NCBI RefSeq assembly: GCF_005281475.1
Contig: NZ_CP040106.1
Location: 5,260,001-5,324,000 of the forward strand
Length of the DNA stretch: 64,000 bases
Source of the DNA: Echinicola rosea
GTDB taxonomy: Bacteria; Bacteroidota; Bacteroidia; Cytophagales; Cyclobacteriaceae
Direction of reading: 5' to 3'
The notes under the pieces are model-generated. The model saw nothing but the letters and a program-made list of their open reading frames with translations, was not told where the DNA came from and did not search any database. Shown here in pieces: positions 9,515 to 18,476 of the stretch. Position 1 is the first letter of the stretch. The number at the start of each line of letters is the position of its first letter. The position numbers and the translations under genes are program-made.

Positions 9515-9948
9515 GACAAAACTTTTTTTCCGCTACATTTCTTGCAAATTCCGGTAACTACGAAATCAGAATTCTCTGCTATATAGCCCTCAGGTAAATT
9601 TATTTTCGGAATTTTATGATTGGTTAAACAGACAGTTTCATCACATACTGAACAATGAAAATGCAGATGCAGGTCTCTTTCTATTTCACATTTACAACCA
9701 TCTTCACATAAAGCATACTTGGGCACACCGGTACCATCATCAATACTATGTACCATGCGATTTTCTTCAAAAACTTTTAATGTTCTATAAAGTGTAGTTC
9801 TATCTGACTTTTCAAAAGCTCTATATAATTCGGTAAGGCCAACCGCAGCCTCCCGATCCAGCAGATACTCCAGCACCAGCAGCCGCATGGCTGTTGGTTT
9901 TATCTTGTGCATTACAAGATTTGCTTCTAATTCTTTTATTGCGCTCAT
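9508..9948 (-). CDS. Fur-family metalloregulator (second copy)
   Basis: A 146-residue Fur-type protein. The winged helix (KPTAMRLLVLEYLLDRE...TTLYRTLKVFEENRMVHSI) is followed by DLHLHFHCSVCDETVCLTNH and a C-terminal Cys pair (GICKKCSG). It resembles the copy at 2492-2923 in size and layout, including the metal-site spacing, but the two are clearly diverged. It overlaps the zinc ATPase gene downstream by 7 bp and the gene upstream by 4 bp (ATGA). A zinc-responsive (Zur-like) role is the simplest reading from the ATPase it precedes. Confidence 0.9.
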   Translation of the reverse strand: MSAIKELEANLVMHKIKPTAMRLLVLEYLLDREAAVGLTELYRAFEKSDRTTLYRTLKVFEENRMVHSIDDGTGVPKYALCEDGCKCEIERDLHLHFHCSVCDETVCLTNHKIPKINLPEGYIAENSDFVVTGICKKCSGKKVLSC

Positions 9949-10499
9949 AATGTATTTTTTCTAAGTATCACTTGTGTAAACTGCACTTTTAAGACCTCAC
10001 TAACCCCCGGGATGAAGGACGCCAAACCAACCTCTTTTGTAGAAAAATCTCCCGTAGCACTTAGCAAACATGCAATGGATTCTCCACCATTAAAATGCTT
10101 GAGTGTGGCATTCATTACTACCTGAGATTCCCGTTCATCTGTTATAATTTTAATAGGCCAGTTAAACGATATAGGCGAATGAGGCTGGCTAATAAAATCA
10201 TCCACCGGAATCCTCCCGGAAAAAGTGATTATTGATTCATCGTTTGCAAGCTGGCTTTTCTGTTCACTTAAAAAACCGTTACCAACATCCAGGCTTTTCA
10301 GGTTAAGCTTACCTGAAATTTCTTTTGTGTCATAGTCCAGTTGAATCAATAGTTGATGACTTTCAGCAATCACCTGCTCATCATATATTTCAGCTACCAT
10401 TACTATATGCCCTTCAGTAGTCCTGTAAAGCGTTTGACCTTTAACCACAAAGGAGTTGAAGGCAATTAGCAGAAGTATAAACAACTTGATTTTCATCAT
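9945..10499 (-). CDS. Secreted YceI-like protein
   Basis: A 184-residue protein with a signal peptide (MMKIKLFILLLIAFNSFVVKG). The rest is beta-strand-rich (VAEIYDEQVIAESHQLLIQ, IKIITDERESQVVMNATLKHF) and resembles YceI-type lipocalin-fold periplasmic proteins, but I see no diagnostic motif, so the family is tentative. Its stop overlaps the Fur start (ATGA) and its own start overlaps the upstream stop by 1 bp, placing it in the operon AlbA-like, YceI-like, Fur, P1B-2 ATPase. Periplasmic location is likely; the ligand is unknown. Confidence 0.55.
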   Translation of the reverse strand: MMKIKLFILLLIAFNSFVVKGQTLYRTTEGHIVMVAEIYDEQVIAESHQLLIQLDYDTKEISGKLNLKSLDVGNGFLSEQKSQLANDESIITFSGRIPVDDFISQPHSPISFNWPIKIITDERESQVVMNATLKHFNGGESIACLLSATGDFSTKEVGLASFIPGVSEVLKVQFTQVILRKNTL

Positions 10500-11263
10500 T
10501 AACGAACGTTTAAATTTTCTTCTATATAATCGAGTGCCTCAGGTATATCCAACTCACGTGTACCATTGCCCGTGCGAACAAAAAAATGAGAACGGTCGTT
10601 ATCATGAAGATAAACCGGGGAACCAGCTCTTTTGATAGCGAGATGGCAGAAATCATATGCCTCAATTTTGTAAAAACAAACGGCTACCAACGTACATAAA
10701 TTTGTTCCCAGCTTATTGGATATTAGTTCCATAATGTATTGCTCAAAACCATCCCTGCCAGGTTTTTTTAGCGTGGCATAATCTTCCTGTAAACCTCGTA
10801 GTTGTCCATCATCATCAATACCGATGAACAGATGTCCTCCACTTGTATTCATAAACCCGGCTATTGTCTTAGCTACTACTGTTTCCAGTGCCTTATTCGG
10901 CTTAAATTGGTGTAAGTCCCACCTCAAAGTAGATTTAAATTCTACCTGCTGGTTTTCTCCCGCAGCTATAAGCTCCTTGATCTCCTCCAGTTTATCTCTT
11001 TTCCCGGTAAGCTGAAATATTTTTTGTCTGACCATAAAAAGAAGTGCGAGGGTAACACCTAACAATCCAAAGAGCAATTTGGTAACCGCCTGATCCACAT
11101 CCCACGACCCAACAACCTGCTGGTAGGAAGTAAGTAGCCAGGCCCACCAATTTCCCTGGTCTCCCTGCATATCGTACATGTGCAGTGAAATAAGCAAAGG
11201 CTGTAGTAAAAAAATACCAAAGGTAAAGCCAATAGCGATGTATAGAAGTAACTTGCTTTTCAT
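10499..11263 (-). CDS. Membrane-anchored AlbA/Schlafen-type ATP-binding protein
   Basis: A 254-residue protein. Two N-terminal transmembrane helices (residues ~6-28 and ~62-80) precede an AlbA_2/Schlafen-like domain with EFKSTLRWD, AGFMNTSGGHLFIGIDDDG and a C-terminal strand (SHFFVRTGNGTRELD). The domain is known from putative DNA- or ATP-binding regulators. The membrane-anchored form in a metal operon could sense stress, but no function can be read from the sequence. It is the first gene of the operon running to the zinc ATPase and is preceded by a hairpin at 11286-11315. Confidence 0.75.
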   Translation of the reverse strand: MKSKLLLYIAIGFTFGIFLLQPLLISLHMYDMQGDQGNWWAWLLTSYQQVVGSWDVDQAVTKLLFGLLGVTLALLFMVRQKIFQLTGKRDKLEEIKELIAAGENQQVEFKSTLRWDLHQFKPNKALETVVAKTIAGFMNTSGGHLFIGIDDDGQLRGLQEDYATLKKPGRDGFEQYIMELISNKLGTNLCTLVAVCFYKIEAYDFCHLAIKRAGSPVYLHDNDRSHFFVRTGNGTRELDIPEALDYIEENLNVR

Positions 11264-11285
11264 CTTCTTGTCAGTTTTGGAGCCA

Positions 11286-11315
11286 CAGGTGCCACATTTA
11301 ATGTGAAGACACCTG
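11286..11315. terminator. Interrupted hairpin between the SHOCT and AlbA-like genes
   Basis: Nested inverted repeats: outer arms CAGGTG/CACCTG and inner arms CACAT/ATGTG around TTA. There is no T-run, so it may be an operator rather than a terminator for the SHOCT gene that ends at 11327. Confidence 0.35.
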
Positions 11316-11326
11316 CGACCCTATAC

Positions 11327-11545
11327 CTATTTCATCCTGTTTTGAAGAACTTTCTTCTTTTGCTCAAATTCTTCATCGCTGAGCTCCCCTCGGGCATAGC
11401 GCTCTCTTAGCGCCTCCATGGCTTTATCCTTGCTTCTTCTTTGCCCGGGTGTAGGGTATGGAATCAGAAATATCCAAAATATGAGGATCAGCCATAGGAT
11501 CCACCAAATCCAGTGCATTCCTCCGAAATACCAATCATGCATCAT
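11327..11545 (-). CDS. Small SHOCT-domain membrane protein
   Basis: A 72-residue protein with one Trp-rich transmembrane helix (MHWIWWILWLILIFWIFLIP) and a C-terminal SHOCT motif (AMEALRERYARGELSDEEFEQKK), the short module often placed at protein ends. It probably sits in the inner membrane with the SHOCT part in the cytoplasm. Comparable small proteins are frequent in Bacteroidota metal clusters. The specific role is unknown. Confidence 0.85.
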   Translation of the reverse strand: MMHDWYFGGMHWIWWILWLILIFWIFLIPYPTPGQRRSKDKAMEALRERYARGELSDEEFEQKKKVLQNRMK

Positions 11546-11571
11546 AACTATGAGGGTTTAAGGTTTAACAT

Positions 11572-11931
11572 TTATTTACACTTTTTACACCACTTCCCCT
11601 GTACCACACTGTCTGCAGTAGCCAGAAAACGATGGCCGTTTTTACATTGCCACCTGAGTGGCGTTTTGGAATTTATATATTCTTCAGAAAGACAAGTACC
11701 GCCCTTTGTAGCAGCCAGTGCTTTCACCCTTTCTATCCCGTGAGGCCTATTGTTAGCACAGAATGGGCACCAGCTTTTTCTTATTCTTACACTGAAGGGA
11801 GTAGCCTGCCAGCGATGGCCTTCAGCACATTGCCACCACAGTTTTGATTTGCTGTTTATGTACAAATCGGATAGACAAAGCCCTCCTCTTTTTCGGGCCA
11901 GATATTGCATTTCTTCAATTGGACTTGACAT
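11572..11931 (-). CDS. Tandem zinc-ribbon protein
   Basis: A 119-residue protein built of two homologous ~58-residue repeats. Each has GG-x-CLS-x-x-YINSK, then WQC-x-x-GH (WQCAEGHRW; WQCKNGHRF) and a closing C-x-x-C (WCPFC; WCKKC), giving a four-ligand zinc site per repeat. The repeats are of the type seen in probable zinc-ribbon proteins often linked to mobile elements and nucleases. It lies immediately after the P-II-like gene (2-bp gap), so it may be co-transcribed. A nucleic-acid-binding or metal-binding role is possible but not proven. Confidence 0.7.
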   Translation of the reverse strand: MSSPIEEMQYLARKRGGLCLSDLYINSKSKLWWQCAEGHRWQATPFSVRIRKSWCPFCANNRPHGIERVKALAATKGGTCLSEEYINSKTPLRWQCKNGHRFLATADSVVQGKWCKKCK

Positions 11932-11933
11932 AT

Positions 11934-12275
11934 CTACTTCATATCAAATCTTTTAATAGATTTTCCAGTCTTGATCCGATAAGCATCATCTATTTCTGAA
12001 ACGTAAATAATGCCATCGCCCGGTTCAGGTGTTTGAGCCTTGCCACAGATCAGTTGAATGGCTTTATCCGTTTCCTCATTTTGGCAGACCAGTTCCAGCT
12101 TAACAATCGGGCTATCGGTAAAATGAAAATCCAATGATGGAGATGCATCAGGATCTTTATGAGCTCCGGTACCTTCTCCTTTGGATAGGGTTACACTTTC
12201 AAATCCTGCATCTCGCAGCGATTTAACTACTATCTGTACTTTTTTAGGTTTTATAAATGCTTTTATTTCTTTCAT
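11934..12275 (-). CDS. P-II-like signalling protein
   Basis: A P-II/GlnB-like trimeric signalling protein of about 113 residues. It opens with MKEIKAFIKPKKVQIVVKSL, as P-II proteins do, and has a B-loop-like segment (TPEPGDGIIYVSEIDDAYRIKTG). The T-loop is atypical: KGEGTGAHKDPDASPS replaces the region that carries the uridylylated Tyr in GlnB, so it is unlikely to be a canonical nitrogen regulator. P-II-like proteins placed next to RND metal pumps are common in Bacteroidota. I chose the ATG at 12275 because it gives the standard P-II start; a GTG at 12302 would add nine residues. Confidence 0.75.
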   Translation of the reverse strand: MKEIKAFIKPKKVQIVVKSLRDAGFESVTLSKGEGTGAHKDPDASPSLDFHFTDSPIVKLELVCQNEETDKAIQLICGKAQTPEPGDGIIYVSEIDDAYRIKTGKSIKRFDMK

Positions 12276-12455
12276 GTGTATGTGTTTAATTCCAACGGTC
12301 ACATGGAATTCGCGATAAACTTATTCATACTTGGTTGGTATGTTAAGGACTCTAAGTTTATGCTCATTTCATGTGTTTGTTTTTTATAATTTAATATTTG
12401 AGAGTTGGCAGTTAGCAAATGACATTTACCAACTGCCCTTGCCTAATCAACTAAA

Positions 12456-13715
12456 TCAATGACTATGAGAAGTCTGGCTTTTCTTCATTTCAGAGATCAG
12501 ATAGTAGGCGTTATTCCATGCCACCTGAGCACCGTCAGGAAGTGGCTCCAATAATTTGATCTCTACCCAACCATCTTCGGTGATACCTGTGCGCACTTCT
12601 ATGGCTTTAAACGCCCATTCGGTCTTTCCGTCTTCTTCATGCGCTTCTGCCATGAAAATGTACGGCTTACCCTCTTCCTCAATTATCGCACTTTCGGGTA
12701 ATGCCCTTACAGTGTTATTATCACCTGTTCTTATTTTACCATTGATATACATCCCCGGAATCAGGAAGTCTTCTTTATTCTTTATTTCCGCATGCACATG
12801 CACTGCTTTAGGGTTTTGCTCAAACTGCTTGCCGACAGAATAAATTTTGGCAGTTAGGGTATTTCCTGGAACTGACTCGACAGTAAAGGATACTTTTTGT
12901 CCTTTCTTTACCTTATATACATCCTTTTCAAACACCATAAGGTCAGCATGGATGTGGTCAGTATTGACAATCATAAACATCTCGGTTTGCGGGTCTACAT
13001 ATTGCCCAACTTGGACTTCCACTTTTTCAATGTAACCATCAATAGGGCTTACTACAGGCACATACTGATAAATATCACCACTTTGGACTTTCTCCACGTT
13101 GAGGCTAAGCTGCCTTAACTGTGCTTCGTAGCCCTTCACTTCTCCTTTCATGGCCTGATAGTCCGCCTGAATTTGCTGATAGGTTTTTCCGGAACCCACT
13201 TCCTCTTCGTACAACCTTTTCTGCCGTTGGTTTTCCTTCTCCAGAAACTGTAGTTGACTGTATGCCCGCACATAATCCGTCTGAAGTTTGCTTAGGTTTG
13301 GATGTGAGAGATACGCCAACACCTTACCTTTGTTTACCTGATCGCCCTCAATCACCTTGATTGAGGTAACATTCGCGCCCAATATGGCCGTAACAGTTGC
13401 TTCATGCTGTGGTGGTACCTCCAACCGGCCGTTGGCTTCCACCACGCCCGAGAGAGCCCGGGTTGGCAGGGTATCTACCTTAATACCCAAACTTTCAAAT
13501 TTCATATCAGAAAGGTGAAGTTCGGCCATTCCTTCTTCACTATGTTCTCCTTCTTCGCCTTCATGTCCGCCTTCTTCACCTGCGTGTCCAGCCTCGCCCT
13601 CATTGTGTTCTTCGTGAGATGCTTCACCGGAGTTCTCAGCCGACTTGCTGCCGCAGCCCGTAAATACCGATACCATAAGTACCAGTGCCACTATATATAT
13701 GATTTGCTTTTTCAT
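12456..13715 (-). CDS. czcB: RND efflux periplasmic adaptor (CzcB-like)
   Basis: A 419-residue lipoprotein (VLMVSVFTGC lipobox, Cys 21). A His/Glu-rich metal-binding stretch (residues ~34-62) follows the signal, then the adaptor fold: barrel-sandwich hybrid (VEANGRLEVPPQHEATV), alpha-hairpin (KLQTDYVRAYSQLQFLEKE), lipoyl half (VVSPIDGYIEKVEVQVGQYV) and beta-barrel. The C-terminus ends SHSH. It bridges the inner-membrane pump and the outer-membrane channel. It lies 37 bp downstream of the pump-channel fusion and forms the Czc operon with it. Confidence 0.92.
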   Translation of the reverse strand: MKKQIIYIVALVLMVSVFTGCGSKSAENSGEASHEEHNEGEAGHAGEEGGHEGEEGEHSEEGMAELHLSDMKFESLGIKVDTLPTRALSGVVEANGRLEVPPQHEATVTAILGANVTSIKVIEGDQVNKGKVLAYLSHPNLSKLQTDYVRAYSQLQFLEKENQRQKRLYEEEVGSGKTYQQIQADYQAMKGEVKGYEAQLRQLSLNVEKVQSGDIYQYVPVVSPIDGYIEKVEVQVGQYVDPQTEMFMIVNTDHIHADLMVFEKDVYKVKKGQKVSFTVESVPGNTLTAKIYSVGKQFEQNPKAVHVHAEIKNKEDFLIPGMYINGKIRTGDNNTVRALPESAIIEEEGKPYIFMAEAHEEDGKTEWAFKAIEVRTGITEDGWVEIKLLEPLPDGAQVAWNNAYYLISEMKKSQTSHSH

Positions 13716-13752
13716 TGTGCTTCTATTTTTATATCTGATGATCAGTTTACTT

Positions 13753-16700
13753 TTAGTTTGATGTTCTTAAGTAGTATTCCAATTGGTAGCGGCTATTCAG
13801 ATAATTGCCAAAGGCATTCCAGGAATCAACTTCTATGCGAATGGCATCCCGGATATTTTGCAGGAAGGTCACATAATCAATAGCCCCTTCCCGGTAAGCC
13901 AAAATAGCTCCGTCCCGTTGCTCCTGGGCCAGCGGAAGTGCCTCATCCCGGTAGTAGTTCCATGAATTGAGCCACTTCAGGTATTGTTCTCTCATGTCCT
14001 GATAGGCGGCATTCAGTTCCAACTGGTTTTGGCGCAGGTTTTGACCCGCAATATCCCGTTGGATTTTGGCCGACTGTGTCCTGCCCAGCTCAGGTCCGAA
14101 AAACAAAGGGATTCTGACACCTACCTGGTACTGATAAAATCCAGATTGCCCGGCAATCTGCTGTCGCCCATACTGCCCCTGTAATTGAGGCAAGAACTGC
14201 GAACGCCTCTCTTTTATGGTGGCATCCGCTACATCTACCTGTTGCTTTGATACATTCAGCAAAGGATGGTTCATCAATGAATCAGCTACATAATTGAGCG
14301 GTTCGTCCAATTGACTGGTTGGGACATCCGGTACGGTATACAGCGTGTCATTGGCAAACCAAAGGTTCAGGCGCTGTAAAGCACTCAGATAATCCCGATA
14401 TGCCTGCTCTTTTTGTATCTGTACCTGATTGGCCTGGTTGGAAGTAGCCAGGTATTCCAGTTTAGATGTGGCTTCCGTTTCCAAGCGAATCCTGGCCGCT
14501 CTTTCAATATCTGCAAATACCGAATCCAAGTGTTCATAAACCTGGTAATTGTTTTTGGTAGCAAATACCATGGCCCAAGCCTGGCTTACTTCCCGCTCCA
14601 GTTCAATAACTGATAGATCAAGTGCCTTCTCAGCAAGTGCTATCCGTTCTTTTTGCAACTTAAGTTTAGGAGCAATACCGAAAACATCAATTTGTTGTTG
14701 CTGGATGCCGAACTGAGTATAGATTCCATCAGAACCATTGCCCACTTCTTCCTTTCCGGTAAATAACTGCGTATTACCAAAGTCCCAGGCTGTTTTCTTA
14801 AGCACCTCCTGGTTTTCTATCTCTAGTCTTGCCGATTGGATTTTCGGATAGCTTTCTACCGCACGTTTTCTGGCCTGCTCCAGCGTGATCGTTTGCAAAC
14901 TGTCTTGTGGTTGTTGTTGGTTTTGGGCATTGGCCAAGACAGGCAGCCCCAATAGACCTCCACAAACCAGCAGTACAATAATCACGTTGGCATTTGGCCC
15001 TTTCAGGCTTTTTCTTTTGTCACTTCTGCTTTCCACAAAAGTGTAAAGTACAGGAAGCACCACCAATGTGAGCAGTGTAGCTGTAAGCATTCCACCAATT
15101 ACCACTGTGGCTAACGGCCTTTGTACCTCAGCTCCGGCAGAACCTGAAAATGCCATCGGCAAGAAGCCGAATATATCTGTAGTAGCCGTAAGCATGATCG
15201 GCCTGATCCGTTCTTTGGTACCGGTAAGAATGCGGTCTCTGATGCTGGTGACCCCTTCTTCTTTCAGGGAATTGAATCGGTTGATCAGTACCAGCCCATT
15301 TAACACTGCTACCCCAAATAAAACGATAAAGCCTACACCTGCCGAAATACTAAATGGCATCCCGCGCAACCATAGCGCAAAAACACCTCCAATGGCAGCC
15401 AGGGGAATGGCCATATAAATCATAATAGATTGTGAAAATGACTGTAAGGCAAAATATAGCAGCACAAAGATTAGGAAGAGTGCGATAGGCACAACGATCT
15501 GCAGCCTGCTTTTGGCCCGTTGAAGATTTTCAAATTCACCTCCATAAGTGATATAGTAACCGGGTGCGAGATCAAGCTCTGCATCTAATTTTTCTTGTAT
15601 ATCCGTTACTACCGACTCTACATCACGCCCTCTGGTATTGACACCCACATAGGTCCTGCGGAAAGTATTATCACGGGAAATCTGCATGGGGCCTGGCACA
15701 TAATTAATGTCAGCTACTTCTTTAATAGGTACTTGTGTACCATCGGGCAGGTCAATATATAAGGTACGTAAGTCATCAATGCTCCTTCGGTGTTTTTCAT
15801 CAAAGCGGATGACCATATCAAATCGCTTTTCTCCTTCAAAAATCACCCCGGCTACTCCTCCGGCAAAGGCGGCACTCACGTATTCGTTCAGCTTTTGAAT
15901 GTCCAGTCCATATTGGGCAATCTTTTTACGGTTGTAACGAACGGTCATTTGAGGTAAACCAGAAGTTCGTTCCGGATTTACATCACCCACACCTGGAATA
16001 GTCTGGATTATTTCCGCCATTTGCTCAGCTTTTTGGGCAAGTACATCTAAATCTTCACCATAGAGTTTGACAGCTACATCTTCACGCACGCCAGTCAACA
16101 ACTCATTAAAACGAAGTTCTACAGGCTGGCTGAAAACAAGGTTGACACCCGTCAGTTTTTTATCCAGCATTTCCTTTATCCCTGCAATGAGTTCTTCTTT
16201 TGTTTCTACTGTTGTCCATTTGTCCATATCCTTTTCCAGGATGATAAACATATCGGCTATGTCCATCGGCATGGGGTCGGTAGGAATATCGGCTACACCG
16301 ATTCTGGCTACAGCAGTTTTTATTTCAGGAAAGTTGTCCAGAAGAAGCGTTTCAATTTTAGTAGAAACATCAATGGCTTCACTCAATCCGCTTCCAGGAC
16401 GTATCAAAGCCTGCATGGCGATATCCCCTTCATCCAGCTGGGGTACAAATTCTCCGCCCATACGTGAAAAAATGAATCCTGAAAGCCCCAGTAACACAAT
16501 AGCCACAATGATGACAATGGTCTTGAACCTTAAAGCACCTTTAAGCAATGGCAAATAAGCCCATTGGATTCCCCCAATAATTTTATCACTGACTTTTTCC
16601 AGCCAGCGTTCAAACTTCCCAAACCAGTTCTTTTTGTTCTGGATGGGCTTCATAAATAAAGCTGACATCATAGGAACGTAAGTGAGGCAAAGGATAATGG

Positions 16701-18165
16701 CACCTATCATGGCAAAACCGAAGGTATAGGCCATAGGCTGGAACATTTTACCCTCAACCCCGGTGAGGAAAAGAATAGGAGCGAAAACAATCAGAATGAT
16801 TATCTGTCCAAAAAATGCTGATCCCATCATGGTACTTCCGGCATCATAAGCCACTTCATCCATTACGCCCTGATTGAATTTGATTTTACCCGAGCGGATG
16901 CGCTTCTGGATTTCGTATACCGTACCTTCAATAATGATCACTGCCCCATCAATGATAATCCCAAAGTCAATAGCCCCCAGGCTCATGAGGTTGGCCCAGA
17001 CATTAAACTGCTTCATTAGAATAAAGGCAAATAGCAGGGAAAGAGGAATGGTGGTTGCTGTGATGATACCCCCTCGCACACTCCCCAGCAATATTACAAG
17101 GGCGAATATCACAATGAGGGCTCCTTCCAAAAGATTTGTTTTTACTGTACTGGTAGTTCTTTCAATCAGGGAACTACGATCAAGAAATGGTGTTATTTCC
17201 AAGCCTTCAGGCAAAGACTTCTGCACTTTTTCCATGCGCTCCTGCACATTCTGGATCACCGAGTTAGGGTTTGATCCTTTCAACATTAACACCATTCCAC
17301 CTACAGCTTCCTGGCCATCCTGGGTGAATGCTCCATAGCGGACCTGATTTCCAAAATGCACCTTTTCAGCTACATCGCCAATAGTGATAGGAATGTTGTT
17401 TTCATTCCGTACCAGAATATCCCGAATGTCGTCAAGCGAACGCACAAGACCTTCTCCACGAATGAAGTTGGCCATGTTGTTTTTCTCTATATAAGCCCCT
17501 CCAGTATTTACATTATTACGCTGAAGGGCTTCAAAAACTTCTGAGATGGATACATTAAGGGCATTAAGTTTTTCTGGATTGATAGCGATTTCATATTGCT
17601 TGATCTTTCCGCCAAAAGCATTGACATCCACCACACCATCTACTAATGTCATTTGCCGTTTTACTATCCAGTCTTGAATGGTTCGCAACTCTGTAGGGGT
17701 ATAGACTGTATCATATCCTGGCTTAGGCTTGATGGTATATTGGTAGATTTCACCGAGTCCCGTGGTTATAGGCCCCATAGACGGGCTGCCAAATTTCTCA
17801 GGGATTTTATCCCTTACCTCATTAAGCTTTTCCTGCACCAGTTGCCGGGGTTTGTATATCCCCATATCGTCTTCAAATACGATAGTAACCACGGAGAGGC
17901 CGAACCTCGAAACAGAACGGATTTCATCTACTCCCGGCAGGTTGCCCATGGCCAACTCTACAGGGTAAGTAACAAACTGTTCGATATCCTCAGTGGCCAG
18001 GTTTTGAGATACAGTCATTACCTGCACCTGATTGTTGGTTATATCAGGTACTGAACCCAAATTGACCGTGTACATGGAGTATATCCCGACCCCAATGAGC
18101 GCCAGCGTGAGCAGGCCCACGATGAATTTATTCTTTATCGAAAAAGAAATTATTTTATTGATCAT
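13753..18165 (-). CDS. czcA: CzcA-type RND pump fused to a TolC-like outer-membrane channel
   Basis: A 1470-residue fusion. Residues ~1-1040 form a heavy-metal RND pump whose TM4 motif DFGIIIDGAVIIIEG (~398) is the Zn/Co/Cd (HME1) signature. After the last helix comes KRKSLKGPNANVIIVLLVCG...LANAQ (~1045-1075), which looks like a complete signal peptide: basic stretch, hydrophobic core and ANA-Q cleavage site. Residues ~1076-1470 are a TolC/CzcC-like channel monomer (ITLEQARKRAVESYPKIQSAR). Such fusions are known in Bacteroidota. The channel part probably leaves the pump by cleavage at the internal site, since it must reach the outer membrane; that is inference. There is no separate czcC in this operon. 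Confidence 0.92.
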   Translation of the reverse strand: MINKIISFSIKNKFIVGLLTLALIGVGIYSMYTVNLGSVPDITNNQVQVMTVSQNLATEDIEQFVTYPVELAMGNLPGVDEIRSVSRFGLSVVTIVFEDDMGIYKPRQLVQEKLNEVRDKIPEKFGSPSMGPITTGLGEIYQYTIKPKPGYDTVYTPTELRTIQDWIVKRQMTLVDGVVDVNAFGGKIKQYEIAINPEKLNALNVSISEVFEALQRNNVNTGGAYIEKNNMANFIRGEGLVRSLDDIRDILVRNENNIPITIGDVAEKVHFGNQVRYGAFTQDGQEAVGGMVLMLKGSNPNSVIQNVQERMEKVQKSLPEGLEITPFLDRSSLIERTTSTVKTNLLEGALIVIFALVILLGSVRGGIITATTIPLSLLFAFILMKQFNVWANLMSLGAIDFGIIIDGAVIIIEGTVYEIQKRIRSGKIKFNQGVMDEVAYDAGSTMMGSAFFGQIIILIVFAPILFLTGVEGKMFQPMAYTFGFAMIGAIILCLTYVPMMSALFMKPIQNKKNWFGKFERWLEKVSDKIIGGIQWAYLPLLKGALRFKTIVIIVAIVLLGLSGFIFSRMGGEFVPQLDEGDIAMQALIRPGSGLSEAIDVSTKIETLLLDNFPEIKTAVARIGVADIPTDPMPMDIADMFIILEKDMDKWTTVETKEELIAGIKEMLDKKLTGVNLVFSQPVELRFNELLTGVREDVAVKLYGEDLDVLAQKAEQMAEIIQTIPGVGDVNPERTSGLPQMTVRYNRKKIAQYGLDIQKLNEYVSAAFAGGVAGVIFEGEKRFDMVIRFDEKHRRSIDDLRTLYIDLPDGTQVPIKEVADINYVPGPMQISRDNTFRRTYVGVNTRGRDVESVVTDIQEKLDAELDLAPGYYITYGGEFENLQRAKSRLQIVVPIALFLIFVLLYFALQSFSQSIMIYMAIPLAAIGGVFALWLRGMPFSISAGVGFIVLFGVAVLNGLVLINRFNSLKEEGVTSIRDRILTGTKERIRPIMLTATTDIFGFLPMAFSGSAGAEVQRPLATVVIGGMLTATLLTLVVLPVLYTFVESRSDKRKSLKGPNANVIIVLLVCGGLLGLPVLANAQNQQQPQDSLQTITLEQARKRAVESYPKIQSARLEIENQEVLKKTAWDFGNTQLFTGKEEVGNGSDGIYTQFGIQQQQIDVFGIAPKLKLQKERIALAEKALDLSVIELEREVSQAWAMVFATKNNYQVYEHLDSVFADIERAARIRLETEATSKLEYLATSNQANQVQIQKEQAYRDYLSALQRLNLWFANDTLYTVPDVPTSQLDEPLNYVADSLMNHPLLNVSKQQVDVADATIKERRSQFLPQLQGQYGRQQIAGQSGFYQYQVGVRIPLFFGPELGRTQSAKIQRDIAGQNLRQNQLELNAAYQDMREQYLKWLNSWNYYRDEALPLAQEQRDGAILAYREGAIDYVTFLQNIRDAIRIEVDSWNAFGNYLNSRYQLEYYLRTSN

Positions 18166-18178
18166 ACCATTTATTAAA

Positions 18179-18328
18179 TTATTTCACATGAACAGAGAAG
18201 AAGTGATGAACACGAGCCACCATCGCTGCAAGCAAGATGAGGCATACCATCACAATGAAAAGCCATTTGATTGCCCATTTGGCCGTGATTTTTCTCTTTC
18301 TTCTCTTCTTTTTATTTGATTCTTTCAA
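18179..18328 (-). CDS. Small single-helix membrane protein (unannotated)
   Basis: A 49-codon frame from a TTG at 18328 to a stop at 18179-18181, 13 bp before the pump start. The product has a basic N-terminus (KKKRRKRK), one hydrophobic helix (WAIKWLFIVMVCLILLAAMV) and a tail ARVHHFFSVHVK with three His. The start is uncertain: no ATG at the front, only TTG with AGGG about 15 bp upstream, and an in-frame TGA lies two codons before it. The lysine-helix-histidine layout resembles small RND-associated membrane peptides. I do not recognise it. Confidence 0.35.
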   Translation of the reverse strand: MKESNKKKRRKRKITAKWAIKWLFIVMVCLILLAAMVARVHHFFSVHVK

Positions 18329-18476
18329 AATTTTTCAAATTTTCCCTAAAACCAATGAAAGGTGACCTTATGGAATTTAGGCCAATGAAAAGGGGGCTGT
18401 ATAGATTGCAGTATGAATTCCGGTCAATGCATAACATCATTGCCAAATAGACATACCGAACCCTACAACCTGCAAA

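Noticed and set aside
16067..16558. 163-codon plus-strand frame inside czcA
   Set aside because: Ser/Thr-rich shadow of the pump gene in the antisense frame; no motif.
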